Assembly (NCBI GenBank): GCA_018669845.1
Contig: JABHSO010000225.1
Coordinates: 1-36,826, forward strand
Origin: Gammaproteobacteria bacterium
GTDB lineage: Bacteria > Pseudomonadota > Gammaproteobacteria > GCA-001735895
DNA: 36,826 nucleotides
Reading direction: 5' to 3'
A model generated the notes under the pieces. The model had not been told where the DNA came from and did not search any database. It worked only from the letters and a program-made list of their open reading frames with translations. Below, piece by piece: positions 18,695 to 26,683 of this stretch. Both the position numbers and the translations under genes were made by a program. How positions within the stretch are numbered: position 1 is the first letter of the stretch; each line of letters starts with the position of its first letter.

Positions 18695-19879
18695 TTAAAC
18701 CTGAAGAATTAATCTTGCAGGATCTTCCAGCACATTCTTAATCGTTACCAGAAACTGTACCGCTTCACTGCCATCAATAATTCTATGATCATAAGTTAAT
18801 GCAAGATACATCATGGGTCGAATTACAATTTCATTATCGATGACAACTGCTCGCTGCTGAATTGTGTGCATACCCAGTATCGCCGACTGAGGCGGGTTCA
18901 AGATTGGCGTGGATAACATTGAGCCAAATACGCCTCCGTTAGTAATACTGAAAGTACCTCCAGTTAAATCATCTATTCCTAACTTTCCATCCCTGGCTTT
19001 TGTCGCCAGGTTACGAATTTCTTTCTCGACATCGGCATAACTCATTTCATCAGCATTACGCAATATGGGAACGACTAGACCTCTTTCTGAACTTACAGCA
19101 ATCCCGATATCAAAATAATCATGATAAACAATATCGCTACCATCAATGGAAGCGTTCACCGCAGGAAATCGTTTCAACGCTTCTACGGAAGCCTTGGTGA
19201 AAAATGACATCATGCCCAGTTTTGTGCCATGAGTTTTTTCAAAAGATTCTTTATATTTTGAGCGAATTTCCATCAAAGGTTGCAGGTTAACTTCGTTGAA
19301 AGTTGTCAACAGGGCTGCAGTATTTTGAGCTTCTTTCAGTCGCTCAGCAATTCTTGAGCGTAATCGACTCATTGGAACACGGCGATCATTACGCCCTTCA
19401 TTCGACTCTATCACCGTGGCTTCAGTTTGAACTGGAGGTGCAGCTGCAACAGCTGTTACTGTGGCAGTTGCTTTGAGGTGTTTTTCAACATCCTGCTTTG
19501 TAATTCCACCTTTAACTCCCGTGCCATCGACCTGTTCCTGAGAGATATTATTCTGTTTAAGTAACTTTCGCGCAGCAGGACCAGCTTTTGAACTTTTGCC
19601 ACTGGAGTCGTCATTAACTTCAGCGGGTTGCTCTACAGACGCTTCAGTATCAATTTTACCTAAAATTTGATTATTAGTAACATTGGTTCCTTCTTCCATT
19701 TCGATAGAGGTGAGTACACCCGTAGCAGTTGCCACTATTTCCAGCACTACTTTATCCGTTTCAAGTTCAACAATAATATCATCCCGTTGAACTGCATCAC
19801 CCACCTGCTTATGCCATGCACCCAGCGTGCCTTCAGTCACAGACTCAGGTAAAACTGGAACTTTAATTTCTACTAACAT
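18695..19879 (-). CDS. sucB: Dihydrolipoyl succinyltransferase, E2 of 2-oxoglutarate dehydrogenase
   Basis: A 394-residue E2 component that transfers succinyl from the E1-bound intermediate to CoA in the TCA cycle. One lipoyl domain carries the lipoylated Lys43 in [11 protein letters not shown]; residues about 98-133 are the peripheral subunit-binding domain ([12 protein letters not shown]); the C-terminal catalytic domain ends with the active-site HxxxDG (His365, Asp369) in YDHRIIDG. Ala-rich linkers join the domains. It lies 27 bases after sucA in the same operon. The usual partner E3 (lpd) is not beside it. Confidence 0.95.
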   Translation of the reverse strand: MLVEIKVPVLPESVTEGTLGAWHKQVGDAVQRDDIIVELETDKVVLEIVATATGVLTSIEMEEGTNVTNNQILGKIDTEASVEQPAEVNDDSSGKSSKAGPAARKLLKQNNISQEQVDGTGVKGGITKQDVEKHLKATATVTAVAAAPPVQTEATVIESNEGRNDRRVPMSRLRSRIAERLKEAQNTAALLTTFNEVNLQPLMEIRSKYKESFEKTHGTKLGMMSFFTKASVEALKRFPAVNASIDGSDIVYHDYFDIGIAVSSERGLVVPILRNADEMSYADVEKEIRNLATKARDGKLGIDDLTGGTFSITNGGVFGSMLSTPILNPPQSAILGMHTIQQRAVVIDNEIVIRPMMYLALTYDHRIIDGSEAVQFLVTIKNVLEDPARLILQV

Positions 19880-19906
19880 GTTAAATTTCTCCGGAATTTT
19901 ATTTTT

Positions 19907-22720
19907 TTACATTTCAAAAGCAGCTGAGACAAGATGGTGCTCCTGCTCAAGGTGAAGTCCCATATAACCAGCCGCAGGTGAAGCAGCTGATTGTCTACCG
20001 GCATAAGCAACGGTAATATCTTTGCAGGAATCCATCAATAAGGATTTTATATACCACCAGGCTCCCTGGTTTCGGGGTTCATCCTGACACCAGATCACTT
20101 TTTCTAAATAAGGGTATTTGTTCAAAATATCACCTACTTCTTCAATAGGGTAAGGATAAAGTTGTTCAATTCGCACTATTGCCGTGCTGTTATCATATTT
20201 CTGCTGCCTGGTTTCATGTAATTTAAAATAAATTTTACCGCTACAAAAAATCAGCCGTTTTACAGCTTTATTATCCAGTTCATCCGCCTCTTCTATAACC
20301 GGTTTAAACAGCCCTTCAGCCAGATCACTTAACGGCGAGACCGCTGCTTCATGCCTCAGCAGACTTTTTGGGGTCATGACAATTAAGGGTTTACGAAAAT
20401 CACCTACCAGCTGGGAACGTAACAAGTGGTATATCTGAGCCGGCATCGTGGGCATAACCACACGCATATTATTTTGTGCACAAAGTTGTAAATATCTTTC
20501 AAGCCGGGCTGAACTGTGTTCTGGTCCCTGACCTTCATAACCATGGGGCAGCAGCATGACAAGATTACACAAACGACCCCATTTCACTTCTCCAGAGGAG
20601 ATAAATTGATCTATGACAACTTGTGCACCATTAGCAAAATCACCAAACTGAGCTTCCCACAAAACAAGGGTTTCGGGGTCAGTCGACGCATAACCATATT
20701 CAAATCCGAGTACAGCTTCTTCTGACAAAAATGAGTTGATCACTTCAAAACGTGCTTCACCCGTTTGTAACTGTTTTAAGGGAACGTGTAATCCACCATC
20801 GGCAGTCTGATCATGTAAAACTGCATGGCGATGGAAGAAGGTACCCCGTTCTGAGTCCTGTCCGGATAACCTGATCGATTTCCCTTCAGTTAACAATGTG
20901 CCATAGGCCATCGTTTCGGCAAAACCCCAGTCACAGAAAATTTCCTCATCCAGCATTTTGCTACGTGCATCCATAATTTTTTTAACCCGGTGATGCAGTT
21001 CAAAACCTTCGGGAAGCTGAACCAGAGTTTTACCAATATTTCTGAGGTGATCGATATCTAATGAAGTATCAGGAATACGGTTAATATCACCGTGAGTGTA
21101 GGCTTCCCAGCACAATCTATATTGATCCTCTAAACCTGAAATCACATTGAGAGCTACTGTTCCGCCGTGTTCAAGAGCTTTTCGGTAATCACTGATCATA
21201 GTGTCTACCGTTTTACGGTCAATCACACCCTCATCGATTAAAGCCTGTGAATGCTTTTCTACAAGCCGGGGATGATTACGAATAGCCGAATACATTTTTG
21301 GTTGTGTTGCAGACGGTTCATCCGCTTCATTATGACCATAACGTCGATAACAGATCAGGTCGATAATGACATCTCGATGATATTTTTTACGATACTGAAC
21401 GGCAAGTTCTGCTACAAAAACACAAGCTTCCGGATCATCACCGTTAACATGAAAAATTGGAGCCTGAACCATACGAGCAACTTCAGTACAGTAAAGTGTT
21501 GACCGCATATCTTTCGGGTGGCTGGTGGTAAAACCAATTTGATTATTAACAATAATATGAATCGTACCTCCAGTGTGATAACCACGAGTTTGGCACATAT
21601 TAAAGTTTTCCATTACCACACCCTGCCCTGCAAATGCCGAATCTCCATGAATCAAAACAGGCATAACATCGGTGGTACTGATGGATTTTTTATTATATAG
21701 ACGCTGACGGGAGCGAACCGAACCTTCAACAACCGGGTTTACAATTTCCAGATGTGATGGATTAAACGCCAGTGCCAGATGGGTAGGCCCGGTTTCAGTA
21801 TTCACATCTGACGAAAAACCCTGATGATACTTAACATCATAGTTATATTTATTATTCCAGGTGACATTTCCTTCAAACTCATCAAATAGAATTTTAGGCG
21901 TTTTGCCCAGAATATTGGTTAATACATTTAACCGACCCCGATGAGCCATACCAATGACAACTTCTCTTGAGTCTTCTTTACCACCCTGTTGAATAACTCT
22001 GTCAAGTAATGGAATTAATGATTCACCACCTTCCAGTGAAAAACGTTTTTGACCAACATAGCGAGTATGAAGATATTTTTCCAGATTCTCAGCCGCGATT
22101 ATACGGTCAAGGATTCGCATCCGTCGGCCATGCTTGAAATGTGGTTTGGACAGTACAGACTCAAGCTTTTCCTGAATCCATCTTTTCTGCTCAGTATTGG
22201 CGATATACATAAACTCTGAGCCAATAGCACCGCAATATGTTTTTTGCAGGCGAACAATAATATCTTCCAGAGGTTCCTCATCGACACCAAACATAGAACC
22301 TGTAGAAAATACGGTTTTCAAATCATCCTGGGATAGATCATGAGCATCTATGGATAACTCATTACCAACATCATTTATGGTGAGCCCTAGCGGATCTAGT
22401 TTGGCTTTTTGAAAACCTCTAAATCGATAAGCATTGATCAATTGCAAAACTGATATTTGCTTTAATTGATGGGCATGTTGACTACTGCTTACTGAAACAG
22501 AAGAGGATTTTTTATTCTGTACTACCTGTTTTACCTGTTCACGAATACTGACATGATCGGCATCTACGGTACCTGATCCATTTTTGAGTGATTTAAACCA
22601 GTCACGCCATTCTTCATCAACTGAATTCTCATTTAGCAGGTACTGACTATAGAGATCTTCAAAATAGGCTGCGTTACTGCCAAACAGGTAACTTTCCTGT
22701 TGCTGTTTTTTCATTGACAT
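19907..22720 (-). CDS. sucA: 2-oxoglutarate dehydrogenase E1 component
   Basis: A 937-residue thiamine diphosphate enzyme that decarboxylates 2-oxoglutarate and reductively succinylates the E2 lipoyl group. The N-terminal segment with YFEDLYSQYLLNENSVDEEW contains the E2-binding region; GMAHRGRLNVL and IHGDSAFAGQG belong to the thiamine-binding core; the C-terminal region ends in GYMGLHLEQEHHLVSAAFEM, normal for the family. It is the first gene of the sucAB pair. The ATG at 22720 is followed two codons later by another ATG, so the true start is uncertain by two residues. Confidence 0.95.
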   Translation of the reverse strand: MSMKKQQQESYLFGSNAAYFEDLYSQYLLNENSVDEEWRDWFKSLKNGSGTVDADHVSIREQVKQVVQNKKSSSVSVSSSQHAHQLKQISVLQLINAYRFRGFQKAKLDPLGLTINDVGNELSIDAHDLSQDDLKTVFSTGSMFGVDEEPLEDIIVRLQKTYCGAIGSEFMYIANTEQKRWIQEKLESVLSKPHFKHGRRMRILDRIIAAENLEKYLHTRYVGQKRFSLEGGESLIPLLDRVIQQGGKEDSREVVIGMAHRGRLNVLTNILGKTPKILFDEFEGNVTWNNKYNYDVKYHQGFSSDVNTETGPTHLALAFNPSHLEIVNPVVEGSVRSRQRLYNKKSISTTDVMPVLIHGDSAFAGQGVVMENFNMCQTRGYHTGGTIHIIVNNQIGFTTSHPKDMRSTLYCTEVARMVQAPIFHVNGDDPEACVFVAELAVQYRKKYHRDVIIDLICYRRYGHNEADEPSATQPKMYSAIRNHPRLVEKHSQALIDEGVIDRKTVDTMISDYRKALEHGGTVALNVISGLEDQYRLCWEAYTHGDINRIPDTSLDIDHLRNIGKTLVQLPEGFELHHRVKKIMDARSKMLDEEIFCDWGFAETMAYGTLLTEGKSIRLSGQDSERGTFFHRHAVLHDQTADGGLHVPLKQLQTGEARFEVINSFLSEEAVLGFEYGYASTDPETLVLWEAQFGDFANGAQVVIDQFISSGEVKWGRLCNLVMLLPHGYEGQGPEHSSARLERYLQLCAQNNMRVVMPTMPAQIYHLLRSQLVGDFRKPLIVMTPKSLLRHEAAVSPLSDLAEGLFKPVIEEADELDNKAVKRLIFCSGKIYFKLHETRQQKYDNSTAIVRIEQLYPYPIEEVGDILNKYPYLEKVIWCQDEPRNQGAWWYIKSLLMDSCKDITVAYAGRQSAASPAAGYMGLHLEQEHHLVSAAFEM

Positions 22721-23080
22721 CTGTACTATCTCTGAATTGTTTTTGTATTGTTCGTATTAATAGAAATATAGTCGAATAAAGCGATTTGATTGCAGGTATC
22801 TAAATTAGCCATTTTGCCAGTTAAATGAATTAGTAAATTATCAGAGTTTTTTTAAAATATAGCATTAAAGTACCAGACCCGGAGCCAATAGGTTCAGACG
22901 TATTTTCACTAAGTTTATAGAACCCACTTATATCAGAATTAAAACCATTTTCATTTAGCCATAAAGACAATTTTGATCAGCCACAAAGAACAGAAATTTA
23001 AGATCAAAAATTGCATAATTTATTCAAAACAAATATTTATTTCAGGTTAAAATACAAGCACATTTCTCTGCGGATATATC
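22721..23080. promoter_or_regulatory. Divergent intergenic region between sucA and ettA
   Basis: A 360-base AT-rich gap. A plausible -10 for ettA is TAAAAT at 23048-23053, but no good -35 is spaced correctly. At about 22978-22998 a stretch CCACAAAGAACAGAAATTT resembles one arm of elements A-C; I find no matching second arm, so it may be a decayed half-element. No gene is visible. Confidence 0.3.
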
Positions 23081-24754
23081 ATGGCTCAATACATCTACAC
23101 TATGAACGGCGTTGGCAAAGTAGTCCCGCCCAAGACTGAAATTCTGAAAGACATCTCATTAAATTTTTTCCCCGGAGCCAAAATCGGGGTTCTAGGTTAT
23201 AACGGTGCGGGTAAATCAACTCTATTACGCATTATGGCTGGCATTGATAAAGACTTTATCGGTGAAGCAAGACCCCAGAAAGGAATCAATATCGGTTACC
23301 TTCCACAGGAACCTCAGCTGGATAACTCGAAAGATGTGCGTGGCAATGTTGAAGAAGGCGTAGCTGAAACAAAAGCATTACTGGATGCCTTTAATGCCAT
23401 CAGCATGAAATTTGCTGAACCCATGTCAGATGATGAAATGAATGAATTAATGGCACAACAGGCCGAGTTACAGGAAAAAATTGATAACGCTGGTGCCTGG
23501 GAACTGGAAAGAAAGCTTGAAATTGCAGCCGATGCATTACGCCTTCCCCCATGGGAAGCCAAAGTAGAAAACTTATCCGGTGGTGAAAAACGTCGAGTGG
23601 CCTTATGCCGTTTATTATTGTCCAACCCGGATATGTTAATTCTCGATGAACCCACCAATCATCTGGATGCAGAATCGGTAGCCTGGCTGGAACGTTTCCT
23701 TAAAGAGTATCCCGGAACTGTTATTGCAGTCACCCATGACCGGTATTTCCTCGATAATGTTGCGGGCTGGATACTGGAACTGGATCGAGGTCATGGAATC
23801 CCCTGGCAGGGAAATTACTCCAGCTGGCTCGAGCAAAAGGAAAACCGTCTGGAGAATGAAGCAAAGGCAGAACAGGCAAGAATCAAAGCCATGAAACACG
23901 AACTTGAATGGGTTCGTAGTAATGCAAAGGGAAGGCAGTCCAAAAGCAAAGCAAGACTCAGTCGTTTTGAAGAAATGTCTGCTCAGGATTATCAAAAACG
24001 CTCTGAAACGAATGAACTGTATATTCCACCCGGGCCAAGACTTGGAGATATTGTCGTAGAGATATCAGGTGGAAAGAAATCATTCGATGACAAATTGCTA
24101 TATCAGGATTTAGAGCTGAATTTACCTCGAGGTGGCATAGTTGGCATTATTGGCCCCAATGGAGCAGGTAAATCAACACTATTCAAAATACTGGTGGGTG
24201 AAGAAAAACTGGATGATGGTACGATTAAAATTGGTGAAACCGTTAAAGTCGCCTATGTTGATCAATCAAGAGATGAATTACAGGGAGATAAAACTGTCTG
24301 GGAAGAATTATCGGATGGTTTAGATAATATTACAGTAGGCAGTTATGAAGTTTCTTCTAGAGCCTATGTTTCACGTTTTAACTTTCGTGGAGCCGGACAG
24401 CAGAAAAGAGTAAAAGATCTGTCAGGCGGTGAGCGTAACCGGGTACATCTAGCTAAATTATTGAAAAGTGGCGGCAACCTGCTGCTACTTGATGAACCAA
24501 CCAATGACCTTGATGTTGAAACTTTACGAGCGCTCGAAGAAGCCGTTCTTGAATTTCCTGGTAGTGCAGTGGTCATTTCGCACGACAGATGGTTTCTGGA
24601 TCGTATCGCTACACACATCCTGGCTTTTGAAGGTGATAGCAAAGTGTTTTTCTATGAAGGAAATTACTCTGAATACGAAGCTAACCGTAAACAACGCCTT
24701 GGTCAGCAGGCTGATCAACCACATCGCATTAAATATAAAAAACTGGATCTATAA
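23081..24754 (+). CDS. ettA: Energy-dependent translational throttle protein EttA
   Basis: A 557-residue ABC-F protein (formerly YjjK). Two nucleotide-binding domains are complete: Walker A GYNGAGKS near 38-45 with signature LSGGEKRR and Walker [11 protein letters not shown], then GPNGAGKS with LSGGERNR and [10 protein letters not shown]. The long charged linker between them (about 240-300) is the P-site tRNA-interaction motif. EttA binds the ribosomal E site and gates the first peptide bond according to the ATP/ADP ratio. Length matches the E. coli protein (555). The next gene starts 2 bases after the stop. Confidence 0.95.
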   Translation: MAQYIYTMNGVGKVVPPKTEILKDISLNFFPGAKIGVLGYNGAGKSTLLRIMAGIDKDFIGEARPQKGINIGYLPQEPQLDNSKDVRGNVEEGVAETKALLDAFNAISMKFAEPMSDDEMNELMAQQAELQEKIDNAGAWELERKLEIAADALRLPPWEAKVENLSGGEKRRVALCRLLLSNPDMLILDEPTNHLDAESVAWLERFLKEYPGTVIAVTHDRYFLDNVAGWILELDRGHGIPWQGNYSSWLEQKENRLENEAKAEQARIKAMKHELEWVRSNAKGRQSKSKARLSRFEEMSAQDYQKRSETNELYIPPGPRLGDIVVEISGGKKSFDDKLLYQDLELNLPRGGIVGIIGPNGAGKSTLFKILVGEEKLDDGTIKIGETVKVAYVDQSRDELQGDKTVWEELSDGLDNITVGSYEVSSRAYVSRFNFRGAGQQKRVKDLSGGERNRVHLAKLLKSGGNLLLLDEPTNDLDVETLRALEEAVLEFPGSAVVISHDRWFLDRIATHILAFEGDSKVFFYEGNYSEYEANRKQRLGQQADQPHRIKYKKLDL

Positions 24755-24756
24755 TT

Positions 24757-25599
24757 TTGGATACTGACAATCTGTTTCAACGACTGGATGACTTGCTTGA
24801 TCGCATAGAAATCATCATGCCGGCTGATAAAGAACAAAAACATGACTGGTCTTTCCACGCCTACCGCTGGGTAAAATCACAACTTCAAGGTGTTGCTGAT
24901 TATCATTCTGTTGATGCATCTCAATTACTTTACATTGATCGACAGGCTGAAATGTTACGCAAAAATACTCGTCAGTTCATGCTGGGGCATCCGGCTAATA
25001 ATGTACTTTTGTGGGGGGCCAGAGGGACTGGTAAATCATCCATCATCAAAGCCCAGTTACAGCAATTTAAAGATGATGGGCTATGCATGGTTGAAGTTTC
25101 TAAAAAAGAGGCTGAAAACCTGTTTGATATTATTACTACACTCTCTCTCAATGAACGTAAATATATTATCTACATGGATGACCTGTCTTTTGAAAGTGAT
25201 GACGAATCTTATAAAGCTTTAAAGGCAACCCTAGAAGGCTCTATTCAAAAACAGCCTGACAATGTACTCATCTATGCGACATCGAATCGACGTCACCTGA
25301 TGCCAGAATCTATGCAGGATAACCTCGACAGTAGTATGCAGGATGGCCAACTACATCCGAGTGATGCGATAGAAGAAAAAATTTCATTATCAGATCGATT
25401 TGGGTTGTGGTTATCTTTTCACCCATTTACACAAAAGCAATACCTGGGTGTAGTTGAACAGGAGCTGGATAAATTTAAACTGAAATTAACCAAAAAAACT
25501 CAAACCGAAGCCCTACGCTTTGCTACTCAAAGAGGATCTAGAAACGGCAGGATAGCCCACCAGTTTGCAACCTATTGGCTTGGAGTAAGTTTAGATTAG
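24757..25599 (+). CDS. DUF815-family AAA-type ATP-binding protein
   Basis: A 280-residue P-loop ATPase of the DUF815 family. Walker A is GARGTGKSS near residues 87-95 and Walker B is YIIYMDDLSFE near 137-147; ATSNRRHLMPE is a sensor-1-like motif and SDRFGLWLSF is typical of the family. Partners and substrates are not established. It begins with TTG only 2 bases after the ettA stop, so translational coupling is likely. The TTG start is chosen because the next frame positions lack an ATG before the conserved FQRLDDLLDRIE segment. Confidence 0.8.
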   Translation: MDTDNLFQRLDDLLDRIEIIMPADKEQKHDWSFHAYRWVKSQLQGVADYHSVDASQLLYIDRQAEMLRKNTRQFMLGHPANNVLLWGARGTGKSSIIKAQLQQFKDDGLCMVEVSKKEAENLFDIITTLSLNERKYIIYMDDLSFESDDESYKALKATLEGSIQKQPDNVLIYATSNRRHLMPESMQDNLDSSMQDGQLHPSDAIEEKISLSDRFGLWLSFHPFTQKQYLGVVEQELDKFKLKLTKKTQTEALRFATQRGSRNGRIAHQFATYWLGVSLD

Positions 25600-25658
25600 T
25601 TACCTGGAAATTTAATTATCAATAGCTTAATTAACGTACTAATAAGTCAAAATATTAC

Positions 25659-25779
25659 ACCACTAAGAACACAAAGGTGAATCAATATGAATAGTCTGGT
25701 TTATTCAAAATCAGAACTAATACTCGAATTATTAGATTGTAAAAAACATTTGTTTTTTTGCCTTCGTGAACTTCGTGTT
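25659..25779. repeat. Decayed inverted repeat of 9-bp units (element C)
   Basis: Left arm 25659-25676 (units CACTAAG and CACAAAG) and right arm 25762-25779 (CTTCGTG twice) are reverse complements at 13 of 18 positions. The 9-base rhythm and loop of about 85 bases match element A. It lies in the gap of about 400 bases between the DUF815 gene and the sulfur globule-like gene; apart from this element and the promoter I see nothing else in that gap. Confidence 0.6.
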
Positions 25780-25911
25780 TCGACAATTACTCCTTCATTA
25801 CTCTAACTACACGCATCCAGCCCTGGTTCGTGGAGAAAAATCTTTAATGTAATAGGTCATTAAAACTTGCTGAGTAGATACATTTTTCTCTTATATATCC
25901 AATATTACCAC

Positions 25912-25940
25912 TTGACAATATTAGCACTCTCTAATACTCT
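25912..25940 (+). promoter_or_regulatory. Likely sigma-70 promoter of the sulfur globule-like gene
   Basis: A perfect -35 box TTGACA at 25912-25917 is followed at 17 bases by TACTCT (25935-25940) or, at a short 14-base spacing, by TAATAC (25932-25937). Either gives a transcript starting 45-55 bases before the ATG at 25996. The exact -10 is unsure. Confidence 0.5.
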
Positions 25941-25948
25941 GGCGCTAA
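25921..25948. promoter_or_regulatory. CIRCE-like inverted repeat overlapping the promoter
   Basis: TTAGCACTC at 25921-25929 is identical to the left arm of the HrcA operator CIRCE. The right arm, at 25940-25948, matches GAGTGCTAA at 6 of 9 positions with a 10-base rather than 9-base spacer. The outer arms TTAGCAC / GCGCTAA form an inverted repeat with one mismatch on their own. It could be an operator for HrcA or another repressor, or chance. Confidence 0.3.
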
Positions 25949-25978
25949 CGTGTTAAATGAAACTAATATTAAACTTTC

Positions 25979-25986
25979 AAAGGAGA
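25979..25986 (+). promoter_or_regulatory. Strong ribosome binding site fixing the start at 25996
   Basis: AAAGGAGA sits 9 bases before the ATG at 25996. It lies downstream of the ATG at 25957, so the shorter protein, which opens directly with a signal peptide, is the real product. Confidence 0.8.
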
Positions 25987-25995
25987 TTAGATATT

Positions 25996-26457
25996 ATGAA
26001 TAAATTGATCATTTCAGCTGCAATACTTCTTGCTACAACTTCTGCACAGGCTTTCTGGGGCGATGATAGCAACGGAAGTGGATACGGTAATGGAAACTAT
26101 TATGGCAACGGTTCTGGTTACGGAAACGGATCAGGTAACTACTACGGTAATGGATATGGTCGTGGAAACGGTCGTGGAACAGGACGTGGAAATGGTGAAG
26201 GAGAGATGGACTTTTCAATGAGTTTTAGAGGCCGTGCAAATGCCGATATGGATGCAGATATGGATGCTAACTCTGACTGGTCTGGTAACGGTTATGGAAA
26301 TGGATCAAGTAACTACTACGGTAATGGTTATGGCAACGGTTACAGTAATTACTACGGTAACAGCAATAATAATGGTTATGGCAGCAACCCTTACTGGGGT
26401 GGATATGGTTATGCACCACAAGCTCCAGCAGCACCTGTAGCTCCAGCAGCACAGTAA
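25996..26457 (+). CDS. Putative sulfur globule protein (secreted Gly/Asn/Tyr-rich)
   Basis: A 153-residue exported low-complexity protein. Residues 1-19 (MNKLIISAAILLATTSAQA) are a clean signal peptide with AQA cleavage. The mature part begins FWGDD and consists of imperfect repeats of GNGYG, GNGSG and NYYGNG, interrupted by a central block (EMDFSMSFRGRANADMDAD) and ending in a Pro/Ala tail. This layout is that of sulfur globule proteins such as SgpA/SgpB of Allochromatium, which coat periplasmic sulfur inclusions. The strong -35, near-perfect ribosome binding site and own terminator suggest high expression from a single-gene transcript. A structural cell-surface protein is the alternative. 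An in-frame ATG at 25957 would add 13 residues before the signal peptide and is rejected. Confidence 0.65.
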   Translation: MNKLIISAAILLATTSAQAFWGDDSNGSGYGNGNYYGNGSGYGNGSGNYYGNGYGRGNGRGTGRGNGEGEMDFSMSFRGRANADMDADMDANSDWSGNGYGNGSSNYYGNGYGNGYSNYYGNSNNNGYGSNPYWGGYGYAPQAPAAPVAPAAQ

Positions 26458-26468
26458 GTACTATCAGG

Positions 26469-26497
26469 TTTTCTGGGAAACTGAAAATCCCAGAAAA
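26469..26497 (+). repeat. 10-bp hairpin just after the sulfur globule-like gene
   Basis: TTTTCTGGGA (26469-26478) and TCCCAGAAAA (26488-26497) form a perfect 10-bp stem with a 9-base loop, starting 11 bases after the stop. No T-run follows, so it is more likely an mRNA 3'-stabilising hairpin or an upstream partner of the terminator at 26564-26588. Confidence 0.6.
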
Positions 26498-26563
26498 CTA
26501 ACTAAGGTCGTTTCTCCTCATTTAGAGATGACCTCATTTAGTTTTATCCTCTTAGTGATTTTT

Positions 26564-26588
26564 AACGGGCTTCTAGCCCGTTTTTTTT
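26564..26588 (+). terminator. Rho-independent terminator of the sulfur globule-like gene
   Basis: An 8-bp stem AACGGGCT / AGCCCGTT with a TCT loop runs straight into at least six more T residues. It lies 107 bases past the stop codon at 26457, on the plus strand. Confidence 0.88.
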
Positions 26589-26597
26589 GCCTAAAAT

Positions 26598-26670
26598 GTA
26601 GGGTGTACCTTGCACACCATTTTGGATAATGAAAGAGTTACGATTAATTGGTGCGCATGGCACACCCTAC
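26598..26670. repeat. Inverted repeat of the GTAGGGTG type (element D)
   Basis: Two 22-base arms, 26598-26619 and 26649-26670, are reverse complements at 19 of 22 positions (left begins GTAGGGTGTACC, right ends GGCACACCCTAC), with a 29-base loop. It lies between the convergent sulfur globule-like gene and purL and ends 13 bases from the purL stop. Its sequence and unit structure differ from elements A-C, so it is a second family. Confidence 0.75.
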
Positions 26671-26683
26671 GAAAAATGAGTTT

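Noticed and set aside
25957..25995. A 13-codon upstream extension of the sulfur globule-like protein
   Set aside because: It would place basic residues before a complete signal peptide, and the strong ribosome binding site lies downstream of that ATG.
26033..26452. Overlapping open frames on both strands within the Gly/Asn/Tyr repeat gene
   Set aside because: They arise from the repetitive GGN/TAY codons and have no signals of their own.
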